A stretch of DNA of 64,000 bases. It comes from Cyanobium sp. Cruz-8D1. GTDB taxonomy: Bacteria > Cyanobacteriota > Cyanobacteriia > PCC-6307 > Cyanobiaceae. Where the stretch lies: positions 1 to 64,000 of the forward strand of contig NZ_JAGQCD010000017.1 of the NCBI RefSeq assembly GCF_024345975.1, written 5' to 3'. Positions within the stretch are counted from its first letter, which is position 1. Every line of letters begins with the position of its first letter. Under the pieces are notes generated by a model. The model worked only from the letters and a program-made list of their open reading frames with translations, did not search any database and was not told where the DNA came from. Positions 49,785 to 58,009 of this stretch are shown piece by piece. Position numbers and translations under genes: made by a program.

Positions 49785-50427
49785 ACTCAACGACGGCAGC
49801 CGCATCGCGGCGCCGGTGATCCGTCAACAGCGCCTCGGTGAGGTGGCCTATCTGGCGATCGTGCGCCCGGAGCAGCGCGACCGCTTGCGCAAGAACCTCA
49901 GCAGCGGCGCGATGGAATCGATCCCCAACGGCACCGACCGGCAGGGCCGGCCCAAGGTGAAGCAGGAGATGGTCATCCATGCCATCGCCATGCCCGGCAC
50001 GACGATGGAGGCTCGCATCGGTGATGAGGGCGGAGTGCCGGCACCGGGGGATCGGGTGCGACTGATCCTCAAGGCCAAGGGATTCGGCGAGTGGATCGAG
50101 GCGCGCCGTCAGCACCGCCGCGGCCGGCTGACTGTGGGGGATGTGCTGGTACTCGAGACCCGCTGGGCGCAGCAGTACGACCAGGACGGCAACCCCAAGG
50201 GCCCCAAGATCGAAGACCAGGCCGCCGCTGATGCGGTGCCGCGCAACGTCACGATCGGCTTCTACGGTCCGCTGAGCGTCCGCGAGGGCACAGATCCCGC
50301 CTGGATCGAGGCGGCGGAGCAGGCCTACAGGGCCGATGAAGCCGCTGCCCGCCAGCAGCAAGCGATCCCGCTGGCGGATGGGGAGGACTACGGCGATGAG
50401 TTCGCCGATGGGGAGGTGCCGTTCTGA
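49774..50427 (+). CDS. SSB-like single-stranded-DNA-binding protein
   Basis: 217 residues from ATG 49774. The first 170 residues are strand-rich and could form an OB-like fold (MVIHAIAMPGTTMEARIGDE, LTVGDVLVLETRWAQQYDQD). The C-terminus is acidic and ends DGEDYGDEFADGEVPF, which copies the conserved SSB tail (acidic run then a (I/V)PF end) that binds replication partners. So it is probably the element's SSB or an analogue. The N-terminal fold is not a standard SSB sequence, so the call rests mainly on the tail and operon context. Confidence 0.62.
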   Translation: MAIELNDGSRIAAPVIRQQRLGEVAYLAIVRPEQRDRLRKNLSSGAMESIPNGTDRQGRPKVKQEMVIHAIAMPGTTMEARIGDEGGVPAPGDRVRLILKAKGFGEWIEARRQHRRGRLTVGDVLVLETRWAQQYDQDGNPKGPKIEDQAAADAVPRNVTIGFYGPLSVREGTDPAWIEAAEQAYRADEAAARQQQAIPLADGEDYGDEFADGEVPF

Positions 50428-50663
50428 TGGCCCACCCCCAACACCCCGGCCGCACGCCGCGGCCCATGGGGCAGCCACAGCTGCCGGCCTTCTGCCGCAC
50501 GCACCGACCGATCAGCACCACCGTGCGGTTGAGCAGCCTGCGGCAGCTGCAGTGGCTGCTGTGGCTGGTGCTGGTCTTTCAGCTGAGCACGGTGCTGCTG
50601 GTGCTGGCGGGGCCAGTGCCGCCGCAGGTGCAATGGATCGCGCCGAGGGAGGTGAGACCATGA
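50427..50663 (+). CDS. small membrane protein
   Basis: 78 residues from ATG 50427, sharing one base with the preceding stop and overlapping the next ATG by four bases. One membrane segment near residues 40-62 (LQWLLWLVLVFQLSTVLLVL) after a basic, Pro-rich start. No family recognised. Its tight coupling between the SSB-like and AlpA-like genes argues that it is real. A superinfection-exclusion or anchoring role would be speculation. Confidence 0.6.
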   Translation: MAHPQHPGRTPRPMGQPQLPAFCRTHRPISTTVRLSSLRQLQWLLWLVLVFQLSTVLLVLAGPVPPQVQWIAPREVRP

Positions 50664-50875
50664 GCTACGCCTCGAACCGGCGCTTGCTGCGGCTGCCGGA
50701 AGTCAAGGAGAAGGTGGGGCTGTCGCGCACGGCGATCTACAAGCTGATCGCTGAGGGGCAGTTCCCCCGGCAGGTGTGCATCGGACCCCGCACGGTGGCC
50801 TGGTGCCAGGACGACCTGGAGGCCTGGATCGAGCAGCGGATCCAGTCAGAAGTGCAACAGCCGAGTGGACGGTGA
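50660..50875 (+). CDS. AlpA-family excisionase/regulator
   Basis: 71 residues from ATG 50660. The typical AlpA/MerR-like helix-turn-helix: LLRLPEVKEKVGLSRTAIYK, then LIAEGQFPRQVCIGPRTVAW and DDLEAWIEQRI. AlpA-type proteins activate excision of P4-like elements and regulate the integrase. It is the last gene of the plus-strand early operon, convergent with the integrase and followed by a terminator. Confidence 0.85.
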   Translation: MSYASNRRLLRLPEVKEKVGLSRTAIYKLIAEGQFPRQVCIGPRTVAWCQDDLEAWIEQRIQSEVQQPSGR

Positions 50876-50911
50876 GCGAATCAACGGCGCCGCCGCCCGA
50901 ACAACAGCCCT

Positions 50912-50940
50912 GGCCGGCCCTTAACGGGGCCGGCTTTTTT
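50912..50940 (+). terminator. rho-independent terminator after the early operon
   Basis: GCCGGCCC (50913-50920), a TTAAC-type loop, then GGGCCGGC (50927-50934) and six T (50935-50940). A textbook intrinsic terminator 37 bases after the AlpA-like stop; its complement could also help end the integrase transcript. Confidence 0.85.
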
Positions 50941-50974
50941 GTGCGCCGCTTGCAACCCGCGGAAGCTGACTGTC

Positions 50975-52192
50975 TCAGCGGACCTGATCGATTAAATCGG
51001 CCCAGCGCTGCATCATCTCGACGCGCTGCGGCCAGTACTCAGCGCGGTTGTACGCAGCGGTGACCTTGTTCTTCTCGATGTGGGCGAGCTGGCGATCAAC
51101 GATACGTAGGTCGATGCCAAGCTGCTCCTGGATGTTGGTCATGGCCAGGGCTCGGAAGCCGTGGCCGCACATGCGTCCATCGAAGCCCATGCGCTTAAGG
51201 GCCATGTTCACGGTGTTGTTGCTGATAAAGCCGGTGGCGGTGCGCTGGCTCTGGAACACGTAGCCGCTGGGGCCGCTGATGGCGTGCTGGGAATGGAACA
51301 GCGCCGCGGCCTGGCGGGAGAGGGGCACGAGGTGCTCACGGCGGTTGCCACGTCGGCCCTTCATGCGCTCGGCCGGGATGGTCCAGAGGGCCTCCTCGAA
51401 GTCGAGCTCCTCCCAGCGGGCGGCGATCAGCTCGCTGGTGCGCACGAAGGTCAGGGCCAGCAAGCCCATGGCGTTGAGGGTGCTGGCATCGGCGCCGATA
51501 CTGTTGGCGCGCATGGCCGCCAGCAGCTCAGGCAGCTCACTCCAGGCGATGCAGGGGTAGTGGCTGGTGGTCTGCTTGACGGGGGCGTGGCGCTTGAGGG
51601 AGTGGGCCGGATTGATCGTGCAGTGGCCGATGGCGACGGCGTAATCGAGCACCTGGCTGATCACGCCCAGGGAGCGCTTGGCGGTTTCATTGGAACCGCG
51701 TTGCTCGATGGAGCGCAGCACGGCCAGGCAGTCCTGAGCGGTGATGGCATCAATGGCCATGCCGCCGATGGCGGGAAAGATGTCCTTGTTGAGCTTCTTG
51801 AGAACGTCATCGCTGTGCCGCTCCGTCCAGGTGCCGGCCGTTTTGGTGGCGTGCCAGTCGAGTGCAACGGCCTCAAAGGTGAGCTGGGCATGTTTGCCCC
51901 AGCGCTGATCTTTGGTGCGTTTCTTGGCATCACAGGGATTGATTCCGTCTTCATAGAGAAGACGTTTCTGCTCATCACGGATGTCGCGTGCAGCCTTGAG
52001 CGAAGTCCTGGGGTATGGCCCGATGCGCAAATCCTGCCGACGGCCGTCCTTGGTGGGCGGGAAGCGGTGCCGCCATAGCCAGTACTTGCCGCCGGCGGGG
52101 TCGACCTCAAGAAGCAGGCCGCCGCCGTCCGAGACCCGGTATCGCCGAGATCCCTGTGGCAGAGCGCGAACTTCCTTGTCGGTTAGAGCCAA
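50975..52192 (-). CDS. int: tyrosine recombinase (P4-type phage integrase)
   Basis: 405 residues from a TTG at 52192. An N-terminal arm-binding domain of DUF4102 type (LTDKEVRALPQGSRRYRVSD, GGGLLLEVDPAGGKYWLWRH), a core-binding domain and the catalytic domain: Arg I in LTFVRTSELIAARWEE, the H-x-x-R motif in MCGHGFRALAMTNIQEQLG and the nucleophile Tyr in VTAAYNRAEYWPQR. The intermediate His region reads RQLAHIEKNKV. It lies about 190 bases from the 3' end of tRNA-Ser, the classic target for such enzymes, pointing to integration there. Confidence 0.93.
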   Translation of the reverse strand: MALTDKEVRALPQGSRRYRVSDGGGLLLEVDPAGGKYWLWRHRFPPTKDGRRQDLRIGPYPRTSLKAARDIRDEQKRLLYEDGINPCDAKKRTKDQRWGKHAQLTFEAVALDWHATKTAGTWTERHSDDVLKKLNKDIFPAIGGMAIDAITAQDCLAVLRSIEQRGSNETAKRSLGVISQVLDYAVAIGHCTINPAHSLKRHAPVKQTTSHYPCIAWSELPELLAAMRANSIGADASTLNAMGLLALTFVRTSELIAARWEELDFEEALWTIPAERMKGRRGNRREHLVPLSRQAAALFHSQHAISGPSGYVFQSQRTATGFISNNTVNMALKRMGFDGRMCGHGFRALAMTNIQEQLGIDLRIVDRQLAHIEKNKVTAAYNRAEYWPQRVEMMQRWADLIDQVR

Positions 52193-52200
52193 GACCCCGT

Positions 52201-52243
52201 TTACACCACCACCCCAGTTTTACACCACCACTTACACCACCAC
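52201..52243. repeat. three direct repeats upstream of the integrase (TTACACCACCAC)
   Basis: The 12-mer TTACACCACCAC occurs exactly at 52201-52212, 52220-52231 and 52232-52243, between the integrase start and the tRNA. On the minus strand they read GTGGTGGTGTAA. Likely arm-type binding sites for the integrase or operator sites for its promoter. The spacing (19, then 12 bases) fits neither a coding nor a simple tandem origin. Confidence 0.65.
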
Positions 52244-52380
52244 AATTTTTTGCTTGCCTGGGTTTTGCTGGGATGCCATGGGACGCCCAAACAGCAGAAA
52301 ACCCAGTACAGGGCAGTGGGTCTCGGGAATCAGTGGGACATCACGGGAACCTTTGGGAATCCCCGTTTTGAGCTCTGAAA

Positions 52381-52465
52381 CGGAGAGGGTGGGATTCGAA
52401 CCCACGGAAGGTTTCCCTTCAAACGATTTCGAGTCGTTCGCTTTCGACCACTCAGCCACCTCTCC
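52381..52465 (-). tRNA. tRNA-Ser (anticodon CGA)
   Basis: Folds as a class II tRNA: acceptor GGAGAGG (52465-52459) with CCTCTCC, a D-arm with GGCTGAGTGG, anticodon stem AACGA/TCGTT with loop CTCGAAA giving anticodon CGA, a long variable arm as tRNA-Ser requires, and the T-loop GGTTCGAATCC. Discriminator base G at 52381. CCA is not encoded. It reads UCG codons. The 3' end faces the integrase. Confidence 0.95.
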
Positions 52466-52488
52466 AGGCCCTTCGGCCGATTGGCATC

Positions 52489-54495
52489 TTACGGAGCGGT
52501 CAGCACCCCGCTCGCCCCACTGGCCCGCCAGCCTGGCGGCAGGGGGGCTCCGGCTGGTCCCGGTCCACTGAGCCACACCTGCCGCGGCCCGTGGACCAGC
52601 AGGACGCGATGGTCGGCGGGCCGGGGGCGGAACCCCAGCCAGACGGACTCCGCCGCCGACCCAGAGGCCGCCCCTGCGGCTGGCGCCGGTTGGCCCGACC
52701 GCCAGCTGGCCAGCGACTGCCGATCGGGCAGCAGCAGCCAGCGCTGGTGGCCCAGCTGCAGGCGCAGGGCGTGGCTGTCCATGGCCAGGGCCTGCACCGC
52801 CAGCCCCCGGCTCGCCAACCGCTGCCCCGCCGCCAGGGGGACCGCCCCATCGCCATAGGCCACCACCCGCGCCGCCTGGCGGCTCCAGCAGGCCGGATCG
52901 GCGCCCGCCACCGGATCGAGCAGCAGGGCCCAATCAAAGCGGGCCACCCCCAGACCCTGGGCCAGCTGGCCGGCCTGGCGGCAACTGAAACCATCGGCGC
53001 GGCTGCTGACCAGGGCGGCACGGCCGCGGTGGCGGGCCAACAACAGATCACGGCCGGGCCCCCCCTCCCCCTGGTGCACCAGCAGCAGCTGGTCGCCGCC
53101 CAGCAGCACCAGGTGCAGCACCAGCACCCCGAGGCCGAGGCCGGCCGCCCATCGCCGCCAGCGCCGGTCCAGGCCCGGCAGCACCAGGCCCAGCAACGCC
53201 AGCGTGAACAGCAGCACCAGCAGGGGCAGGGGCCGGCCGCTCTGCCACTGGGCCAGGGGCAGGCCGGCGACGACATGGGCGAGCTGGAGCAGTAAGGCGG
53301 CCAGCCAGCCGAGGGGCCCCAGCAGCGGCGCCAGCAGGGGCGGCACCAGCACGGCCACCAGTGCCAGGGCCATCGCCCCGAGGGTGAGCGGCGTCAGCAG
53401 GGGAGCCGCGAGCAGGTTGGCCGGCACGGCGTAGAGGGGCACCACGCCGAAGTGGAGCAGTTGCAGCGGCAGGGTCCAGAGGCTGGCGGCCAGCGGCACC
53501 GCCAGGGCGGGGGCCAGCCAGGCCCACCAGCCGGGGGGCCTACCGCCAAGCCGCTCGGCCAGGGCTTGCTCCAGGGGCCTGGCCGTCAGCACCAGGCCGG
53601 CGGTGGCGGCGGCGCTGAGTTGGAAGCCGACGTCGTGGAGCCAGGCCGGCCGCAGCAGCAACATGGCCGCCAGGCTCAGGCCAAGGATCCCCAGGGGCCG
53701 CCCCCGCCGGCCGCTCTCGAGCAGCACCAGGGCGATGGCCCCCATCAGCACCGCCCGCACCACCGAGGGCTGGGCCCCGGCCAGCAGCAGGAACAGCGCC
53801 ATGGCGCCACCGCCCAGGGCGAGCCGGGCCCAGCGGCCGAGGCCCCGGCCCAGGGCCAGCACGGCCCCCAGCAGAACGCTGAGGTGAAATCCCGAGGCCG
53901 CCAGCGCATGGGAGAGGCCGGCGACGCGGAAGTCGGCGCGCAATTCGGCCGGCAGGGGCACCACGGCGCTGCCCAGCACCAGGGCCGCCAGCAGGCCGCC
54001 CCGCTCCGGCCCCGCCGCGGCCACGAAACGGGCGGCGATGCTGCGGCGCAGGTCGGCAATCGGGGTGGCGGGCCGGCGCAGCACCTCGAGCTGCTCCACC
54101 GACAGGCGGGTCCAGCTGCCCTGGCGGGCCAGTCGCTCGGCCGGCCCGGCCAGCAGCGGATGGGGGGCCGGCCGGGGGCGCCGCAGCTGTCCGCTCACCC
54201 GCACGCCCCAGCCTTCGCGCAACGCCGGACAGGTGCCGAAGCTCAGCTCGCTGCGGCCCCCTGCCGTCTGCAGCAGTACCCGGCAGGGGCCGGCCTGGCC
54301 AGCGGGGGCGGCCTCGGAAGCCGCGCTGGCCACCGGATCGCTCAGCAGATGTCCCGTCAGGATCGCCAGCTGGGGGCCATCCCCACCGTCGAGCAGCCGC
54401 AGCGGATCCCCGGCGGCGGGCTGGAGCGGCCGCAACTGGGCCTGAACCAGCACCACGAGCAGCAACAGCAGGGGCAGCAGGGGAGAACGGAGCAT
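52489..54495 (-). CDS. comEC: ComEC/Rec2-family DNA uptake channel
   Basis: 668 residues from ATG 54495; the same frame stays open to 56226 but there it is only antisense to the MscS gene. Signal/membrane start (LLPLLLLLVVLVQAQ), an OB-like extracellular part, then the competence domain with many membrane helices and the signature LSHALAASGFHLSVLLGAV and LHDVGFQLSAAATAGLVL. The C-terminal part resembles a metallo-beta-lactamase domain in strand pattern but I see no HxHxDH metal site. ComEC carries single-stranded DNA through the inner membrane in transformation. Confidence 0.88.
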   Translation of the reverse strand: MLRSPLLPLLLLLVVLVQAQLRPLQPAAGDPLRLLDGGDGPQLAILTGHLLSDPVASAASEAAPAGQAGPCRVLLQTAGGRSELSFGTCPALREGWGVRVSGQLRRPRPAPHPLLAGPAERLARQGSWTRLSVEQLEVLRRPATPIADLRRSIAARFVAAAGPERGGLLAALVLGSAVVPLPAELRADFRVAGLSHALAASGFHLSVLLGAVLALGRGLGRWARLALGGGAMALFLLLAGAQPSVVRAVLMGAIALVLLESGRRGRPLGILGLSLAAMLLLRPAWLHDVGFQLSAAATAGLVLTARPLEQALAERLGGRPPGWWAWLAPALAVPLAASLWTLPLQLLHFGVVPLYAVPANLLAAPLLTPLTLGAMALALVAVLVPPLLAPLLGPLGWLAALLLQLAHVVAGLPLAQWQSGRPLPLLVLLFTLALLGLVLPGLDRRWRRWAAGLGLGVLVLHLVLLGGDQLLLVHQGEGGPGRDLLLARHRGRAALVSSRADGFSCRQAGQLAQGLGVARFDWALLLDPVAGADPACWSRQAARVVAYGDGAVPLAAGQRLASRGLAVQALAMDSHALRLQLGHQRWLLLPDRQSLASWRSGQPAPAAGAASGSAAESVWLGFRPRPADHRVLLVHGPRQVWLSGPGPAGAPLPPGWRASGASGVLTAP

Positions 54496-54603
54496 GCTCC
54501 AGGGTTCCCTGAGGCCGCGATGACCTCCAAAGCCACGACCACACCAGCCATCGACGCCACTGGGCCGCCACGGGACAATCCGATCGGCTGATCCAGGGGA
54601 ACG

Positions 54604-56283
54604 GTGGTCGAGCGACACAATGGGCCTCGCACGCGGTGGCGCCTCGGCGCGCTGGCCACCCTGCTGGTGCTGGTGTTCGGCCTTGGGCTGAGCCTGCCAC
54701 CCAGGCCCACCTGGGCCATGGCGGACACCGCCTCGGCGGAGGCCAAGGCAGGCTGTGCACCCACACCCGGCTTCATCGGCCTTGATGGCCGCAGCGATCT
54801 GGAGATCCGCCGGGCTCCAGGCGCCCAGAAGATCGACGACTATGTGGGTCGCAGCAACGTCCGCCTTCAGCAACTGGCCGAGGACCGCAGCTTCGAACCG
54901 GACCAGATCGTGGTGCAGGAGCAGCCACCTTTCTCCCTGGTCGGGATCCTGAAAAGCGATGGCCGCTTCACGCCTGAGTTGGGCGTGGACGATCCCGCCG
55001 GTGCCTGCTTCGGTCTGAGCCGGCAGCAGCTGGCGCTCCGCTACCGGGACGACTTGCGGCGGGCGATCAGCACTTACCGGGGTACCCATACCTCCAGCGC
55101 CTGGCTGAAGGGAACGGCGCTGGCGGCGCTGGTGCTGGCGGTCTACATCCTCTGGCTGCGGCTGCAGGGACGGCTCAACCGGCGGCTTCGGCGCCATTTC
55201 GCCGAACGCTCCCACTTCGTGATGCAGGGGTTGGGCCGCCTGGGTGTGGCCGGGTTCGTCGAGGCGGATCAGGTGCGCCAGCTGATGCAATGGCTGCGCC
55301 AGCTGGTGCACTGGACACTGGTGCTGGTGGTCAGCTACCTGTTGATTCCCCTTTTGCTGGGATTCTTCCCTCCCACCGCAGGCATCGCCGAAGGGTTGCG
55401 GGGTCAGATCAGAACCACGCTGCTGGGTGTCCTGCGCTCGGGGGTGCAGGCGATTCCGAACCTGCTGTCCATCGTGGTGGTTCTGGTGATCACGGGGCTC
55501 GTGATCCGGGCCAGCCAGGCCTGGTTCAGGGCCATCCACCACGGGCGGATCCGCCTCCCCGGCTTCTACCAGGAATGGGCCCTGCCCACCTCCCGGCTGG
55601 TGACGATTCTGTTCAGTCTGTTCGGGCTGGCGGCGGCCTTTCCCTACATCCCTGGCTCCAGCAGCAAGGTGTTCCAGGGGGCCGGCCTGTTCCTCGGCGC
55701 CCTGGCGGCCATCGGCTCCAGTGCCGTCACCACGAACATCATCAGCGGCCTGATGCTGATCTATACGCGGGCCTTCCGCGAAGGCGACCGGGTGGAGATC
55801 AACGGGGTGGTGGGGGTGGTGCAGGACCGGGCCCTGCTGGTGACCCGCCTGCAGACGCCCCGCAACGAACTGGTGAGCATTCCCAACGCCAGCGTGATCG
55901 GTGCTTCGGTGGTGAACTACAGCTTTTCGCGGCGGGAGATCCGGCAGCCGGTGGCGATCGCCACCACCATCACCATCGGCTACGACGTGCCCTGGCGCCG
56001 GGTGCACGCGCTGATGCTGGCGGCGGCCGGCAGCGTGGCGGGCCTCACCGACGAGGTCGCTCCGTTCGTGCTGCAGACCTCTCTCAACGACTTCCACATC
56101 AGCTACGAACTCACCGCCTTCGTGCGCGCACCGGACACCTACCGCCAGACCCTCTCGGATGTGCTGGCGGCGCTTCAGGATCAGTTCGCCGCCGCCGACG
56201 TGGAGATCCTCTCGCCCGGCTATCACGCCATCCGCAACGGCAACGCCAGCACCGTGCCCAAGACCAACGACAAGAACGCCTGA
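54604..56283 (+). CDS. MscS-family mechanosensitive channel
   Basis: 559 residues from GTG 54604. A signal peptide or first helix (LATLLVLVFGLGLSLPP, cut near AMADT), a periplasmic domain of about 110 residues, then membrane helices (ALAALVLAVYILWLRL; TLVLVVSYLLIPLLLGFF; LSIVVVLVITGLVIRAS) and the pore helix region with LFLGALAAIGSSAVTTNIIS. The MscS beta domain follows (RVEINGVVGVVQDRALLVTR, NELVSIPNASVIGASVVNYS). It should release solutes on osmotic downshock. It is divergent from comEC. Confidence 0.88.
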   Translation: MVERHNGPRTRWRLGALATLLVLVFGLGLSLPPRPTWAMADTASAEAKAGCAPTPGFIGLDGRSDLEIRRAPGAQKIDDYVGRSNVRLQQLAEDRSFEPDQIVVQEQPPFSLVGILKSDGRFTPELGVDDPAGACFGLSRQQLALRYRDDLRRAISTYRGTHTSSAWLKGTALAALVLAVYILWLRLQGRLNRRLRRHFAERSHFVMQGLGRLGVAGFVEADQVRQLMQWLRQLVHWTLVLVVSYLLIPLLLGFFPPTAGIAEGLRGQIRTTLLGVLRSGVQAIPNLLSIVVVLVITGLVIRASQAWFRAIHHGRIRLPGFYQEWALPTSRLVTILFSLFGLAAAFPYIPGSSSKVFQGAGLFLGALAAIGSSAVTTNIISGLMLIYTRAFREGDRVEINGVVGVVQDRALLVTRLQTPRNELVSIPNASVIGASVVNYSFSRREIRQPVAIATTITIGYDVPWRRVHALMLAAAGSVAGLTDEVAPFVLQTSLNDFHISYELTAFVRAPDTYRQTLSDVLAALQDQFAAADVEILSPGYHAIRNGNASTVPKTNDKNA

Positions 56284-56295
56284 TTCGCCAGAGGG

Positions 56296-57180
56296 TTAGC
56301 CGGTGGGCGCCAGCTCCCGCTGCTGCCATTTCAAGAACAGGGTGGTGACGATCACCGTGATCAGCACATAGGACAGGATGCCGGGGATCAGACCGGGCAG
56401 CGCCTTGCCGTAGGTCAGCGCCAGCTGGGCGGCCAGGCCTGTGTTGCGCATGCCCGTCACCAGGGCCACGGTGCGGCGCTCCAAAGGGTCCGCGCCTGCG
56501 AGGCCGTAGCCGATCACCAGGCTGAGCACGCTGAGGATGGCCATACCGGCCAGGGCCACCAGGTTCTGCTGCAGGAAGGGCAATAGAAGCTTGCCGCTGA
56601 GCAGCACCAGCGCCACCATCATCATCAGCAGCAGCACGGTGGCCAGCTTGCCGAGGGCCTGGCTGCAGCGCTGGGCCAGCTGCGGCTTCCACTGCCCCAG
56701 CAGCACCCCGGCGATCACCGGCAGCACCTGCACCTTCAGCACCTGGCCCGCCACCTGGGCCGGGGTGATTCCCCAATCCACCATCTCCCAGCCGCGCAGG
56801 CCGGCGCCGGTGCGGAACACGATCTCCAGCAGTGGAATCGTGACGATGGCCAGCAGCGCCGCGGCGATCTGCAGCCGCGCCGCGAGCTCGGCCGTGCCGC
56901 CACTGCTGCGCACCCGGAACAGGATCAAAGGGGCGCTGGGACACGCCAGCATCAGGCCCATGGCCACCCAGGCGGGCCGGCTCAGCAGGCCATGCAGGGG
57001 CAGCAGCACCAGCGCCAGCCCCGCCAGGGGCACCAGAACGCAGGTGCCGAGCATCACGCGCCCGAGAAAGGCGGGGCGATCCCTGAGCAGCCGGAACGGG
57101 TATTGCTTCAGCCCCAGACCGAGGCTGAACATCAGGGTCACGATGGTGGCGGTGACCAGAAAGGCGGCGGCTTGGGGCAT
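56296..57180 (-). CDS. SBF/bile-acid:sodium symporter-type membrane transporter
   Basis: 294 residues from ATG 57180, with about nine or ten hydrophobic helices. The pattern (AAAFLVTATIVTLMFSLGLG near the start, MGLMLACPSAPLILFRVRSS with its conserved SxP-like break, and VALVTGMRNTGLAAQLALTY containing the E/T-x-G-x-(R/Q)-N sodium-site motif) is that of the SBF/BASS family. Substrates in the family include organic anions, sulfate and pyruvate. It is the last gene of the sulfatase operon, five bases after DUF202, so an organic sulfate or released acid is a reasonable substrate guess. Confidence 0.82.
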   Translation of the reverse strand: MPQAAAFLVTATIVTLMFSLGLGLKQYPFRLLRDRPAFLGRVMLGTCVLVPLAGLALVLLPLHGLLSRPAWVAMGLMLACPSAPLILFRVRSSGGTAELAARLQIAAALLAIVTIPLLEIVFRTGAGLRGWEMVDWGITPAQVAGQVLKVQVLPVIAGVLLGQWKPQLAQRCSQALGKLATVLLLMMMVALVLLSGKLLLPFLQQNLVALAGMAILSVLSLVIGYGLAGADPLERRTVALVTGMRNTGLAAQLALTYGKALPGLIPGILSYVLITVIVTTLFLKWQQRELAPTG

Positions 57181-57185
57181 GGCAG

Positions 57186-57572
57186 TCAGGCGAAAGGGGA
57201 ACCCATGATCAGCAACACGAAGGCAAAGATGCCGATGACGGTGAGGGCAACCGCCGTGAAGATGGAAATCGAGCGCTGATCAGCGTAAAGAAAGTCGTCG
57301 CGCCGGATCAGCTTGAGCGTGCGCAGGTGCTGACGGGTCGCCGCCGCCATCGCCACAATCCCGACCAGCACGAAACCCATGGAGATCAGCCGCACACTCA
57401 GGCCGGCATGGGCACTGCGATCGAAGCGGCTGCTGTTGATGGCACCGATGATCTTGTCGAGTCCGAAACCGAAGCTGATCAGCGACAGGCAGGTGCGGAT
57501 CCAGGCCATCATCGTGCGCTCGGCCGCCGCACGGTTGCGCTCCTTGGCCAGTTCGTTGTTGAGGTTCGCCAT
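57186..57572 (-). CDS. DUF202 (YidH-like) membrane protein
   Basis: 128 residues from ATG 57572. DUF202 signature near the start: LAKERNRAAAERTMMAWIRT followed by LSLISFGFGLDKI, then two more helices (LISMGFVLVGIVAMAAATRQ and IFTAVALTVIGIFAFVLLIM). Function unknown in the family. It shares one base with the stop of the DUF1622 gene and is five bases from the transporter gene. Confidence 0.88.
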   Translation of the reverse strand: MANLNNELAKERNRAAAERTMMAWIRTCLSLISFGFGLDKIIGAINSSRFDRSAHAGLSVRLISMGFVLVGIVAMAAATRQHLRTLKLIRRDDFLYADQRSISIFTAVALTVIGIFAFVLLIMGSPFA

Positions 57573-58006
57573 CAGAAAGAAGCGGTGGTGTCGGTGGGCG
57601 TACTCGGCTGGCTCTGCTGGCGCTGGGCTTCCTCAAACTTCAGCTCCAGTTCCACTTCCCGGCCCAGAAAGACGTTGAGGAACGTTCGAATCACGGCGAT
57701 CACCCCCAGCTGGATCAGGTTCTGGTTCGAGGGGGCGGTGGTGGTGGCCACGATATCGGCGGCCAGCTGAAACTCCAGCGCCATCGACAGCCAGCTGCCG
57801 AAGGTGAGGCGGAGGCTGTTGAACCGCCGCCCCTGGGATTGGCGTCCGTGGCCCAGGAGCAGCGCCTGGCGCCGGATCTGACGCAGGCCCAGGCGCAGCG
57901 TGGCGGCGAAACCCAGGGCCACGCACACCAGCGACACGGCCTCCAGCACCAAGCGCAGGGCCTCCGCGAACCGATCGAACCACTCCATCAGGGGAAGTTC
58001 CGCCAT
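57572..58006 (-). CDS. DUF1622 membrane protein
   Basis: 144 residues from ATG 58006. DUF1622 pattern: DRFAEALRLVLEAVSLVCVA, LRLTFGSWLSMALEFQLAAD and IQLGVIAVIRTFLNVFLGRE, three membrane helices with the conserved LE-F-x-LAADI. No known function. It lies between the FGE gene (three-base gap) and DUF202, so it is co-transcribed with the sulfatase. Confidence 0.88.
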   Translation of the reverse strand: MAELPLMEWFDRFAEALRLVLEAVSLVCVALGFAATLRLGLRQIRRQALLLGHGRQSQGRRFNSLRLTFGSWLSMALEFQLAADIVATTTAPSNQNLIQLGVIAVIRTFLNVFLGREVELELKFEEAQRQQSQPSTPTDTTASF

Positions 58007-58009
58007 GGC

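Noticed and set aside
54496-56226. Very long minus-strand open frame continuing comEC upstream by 577 codons
   Set aside because: It is fully antisense to the clear MscS gene, its product is His/Gln-rich and featureless, and ComEC has a good start at 54495.
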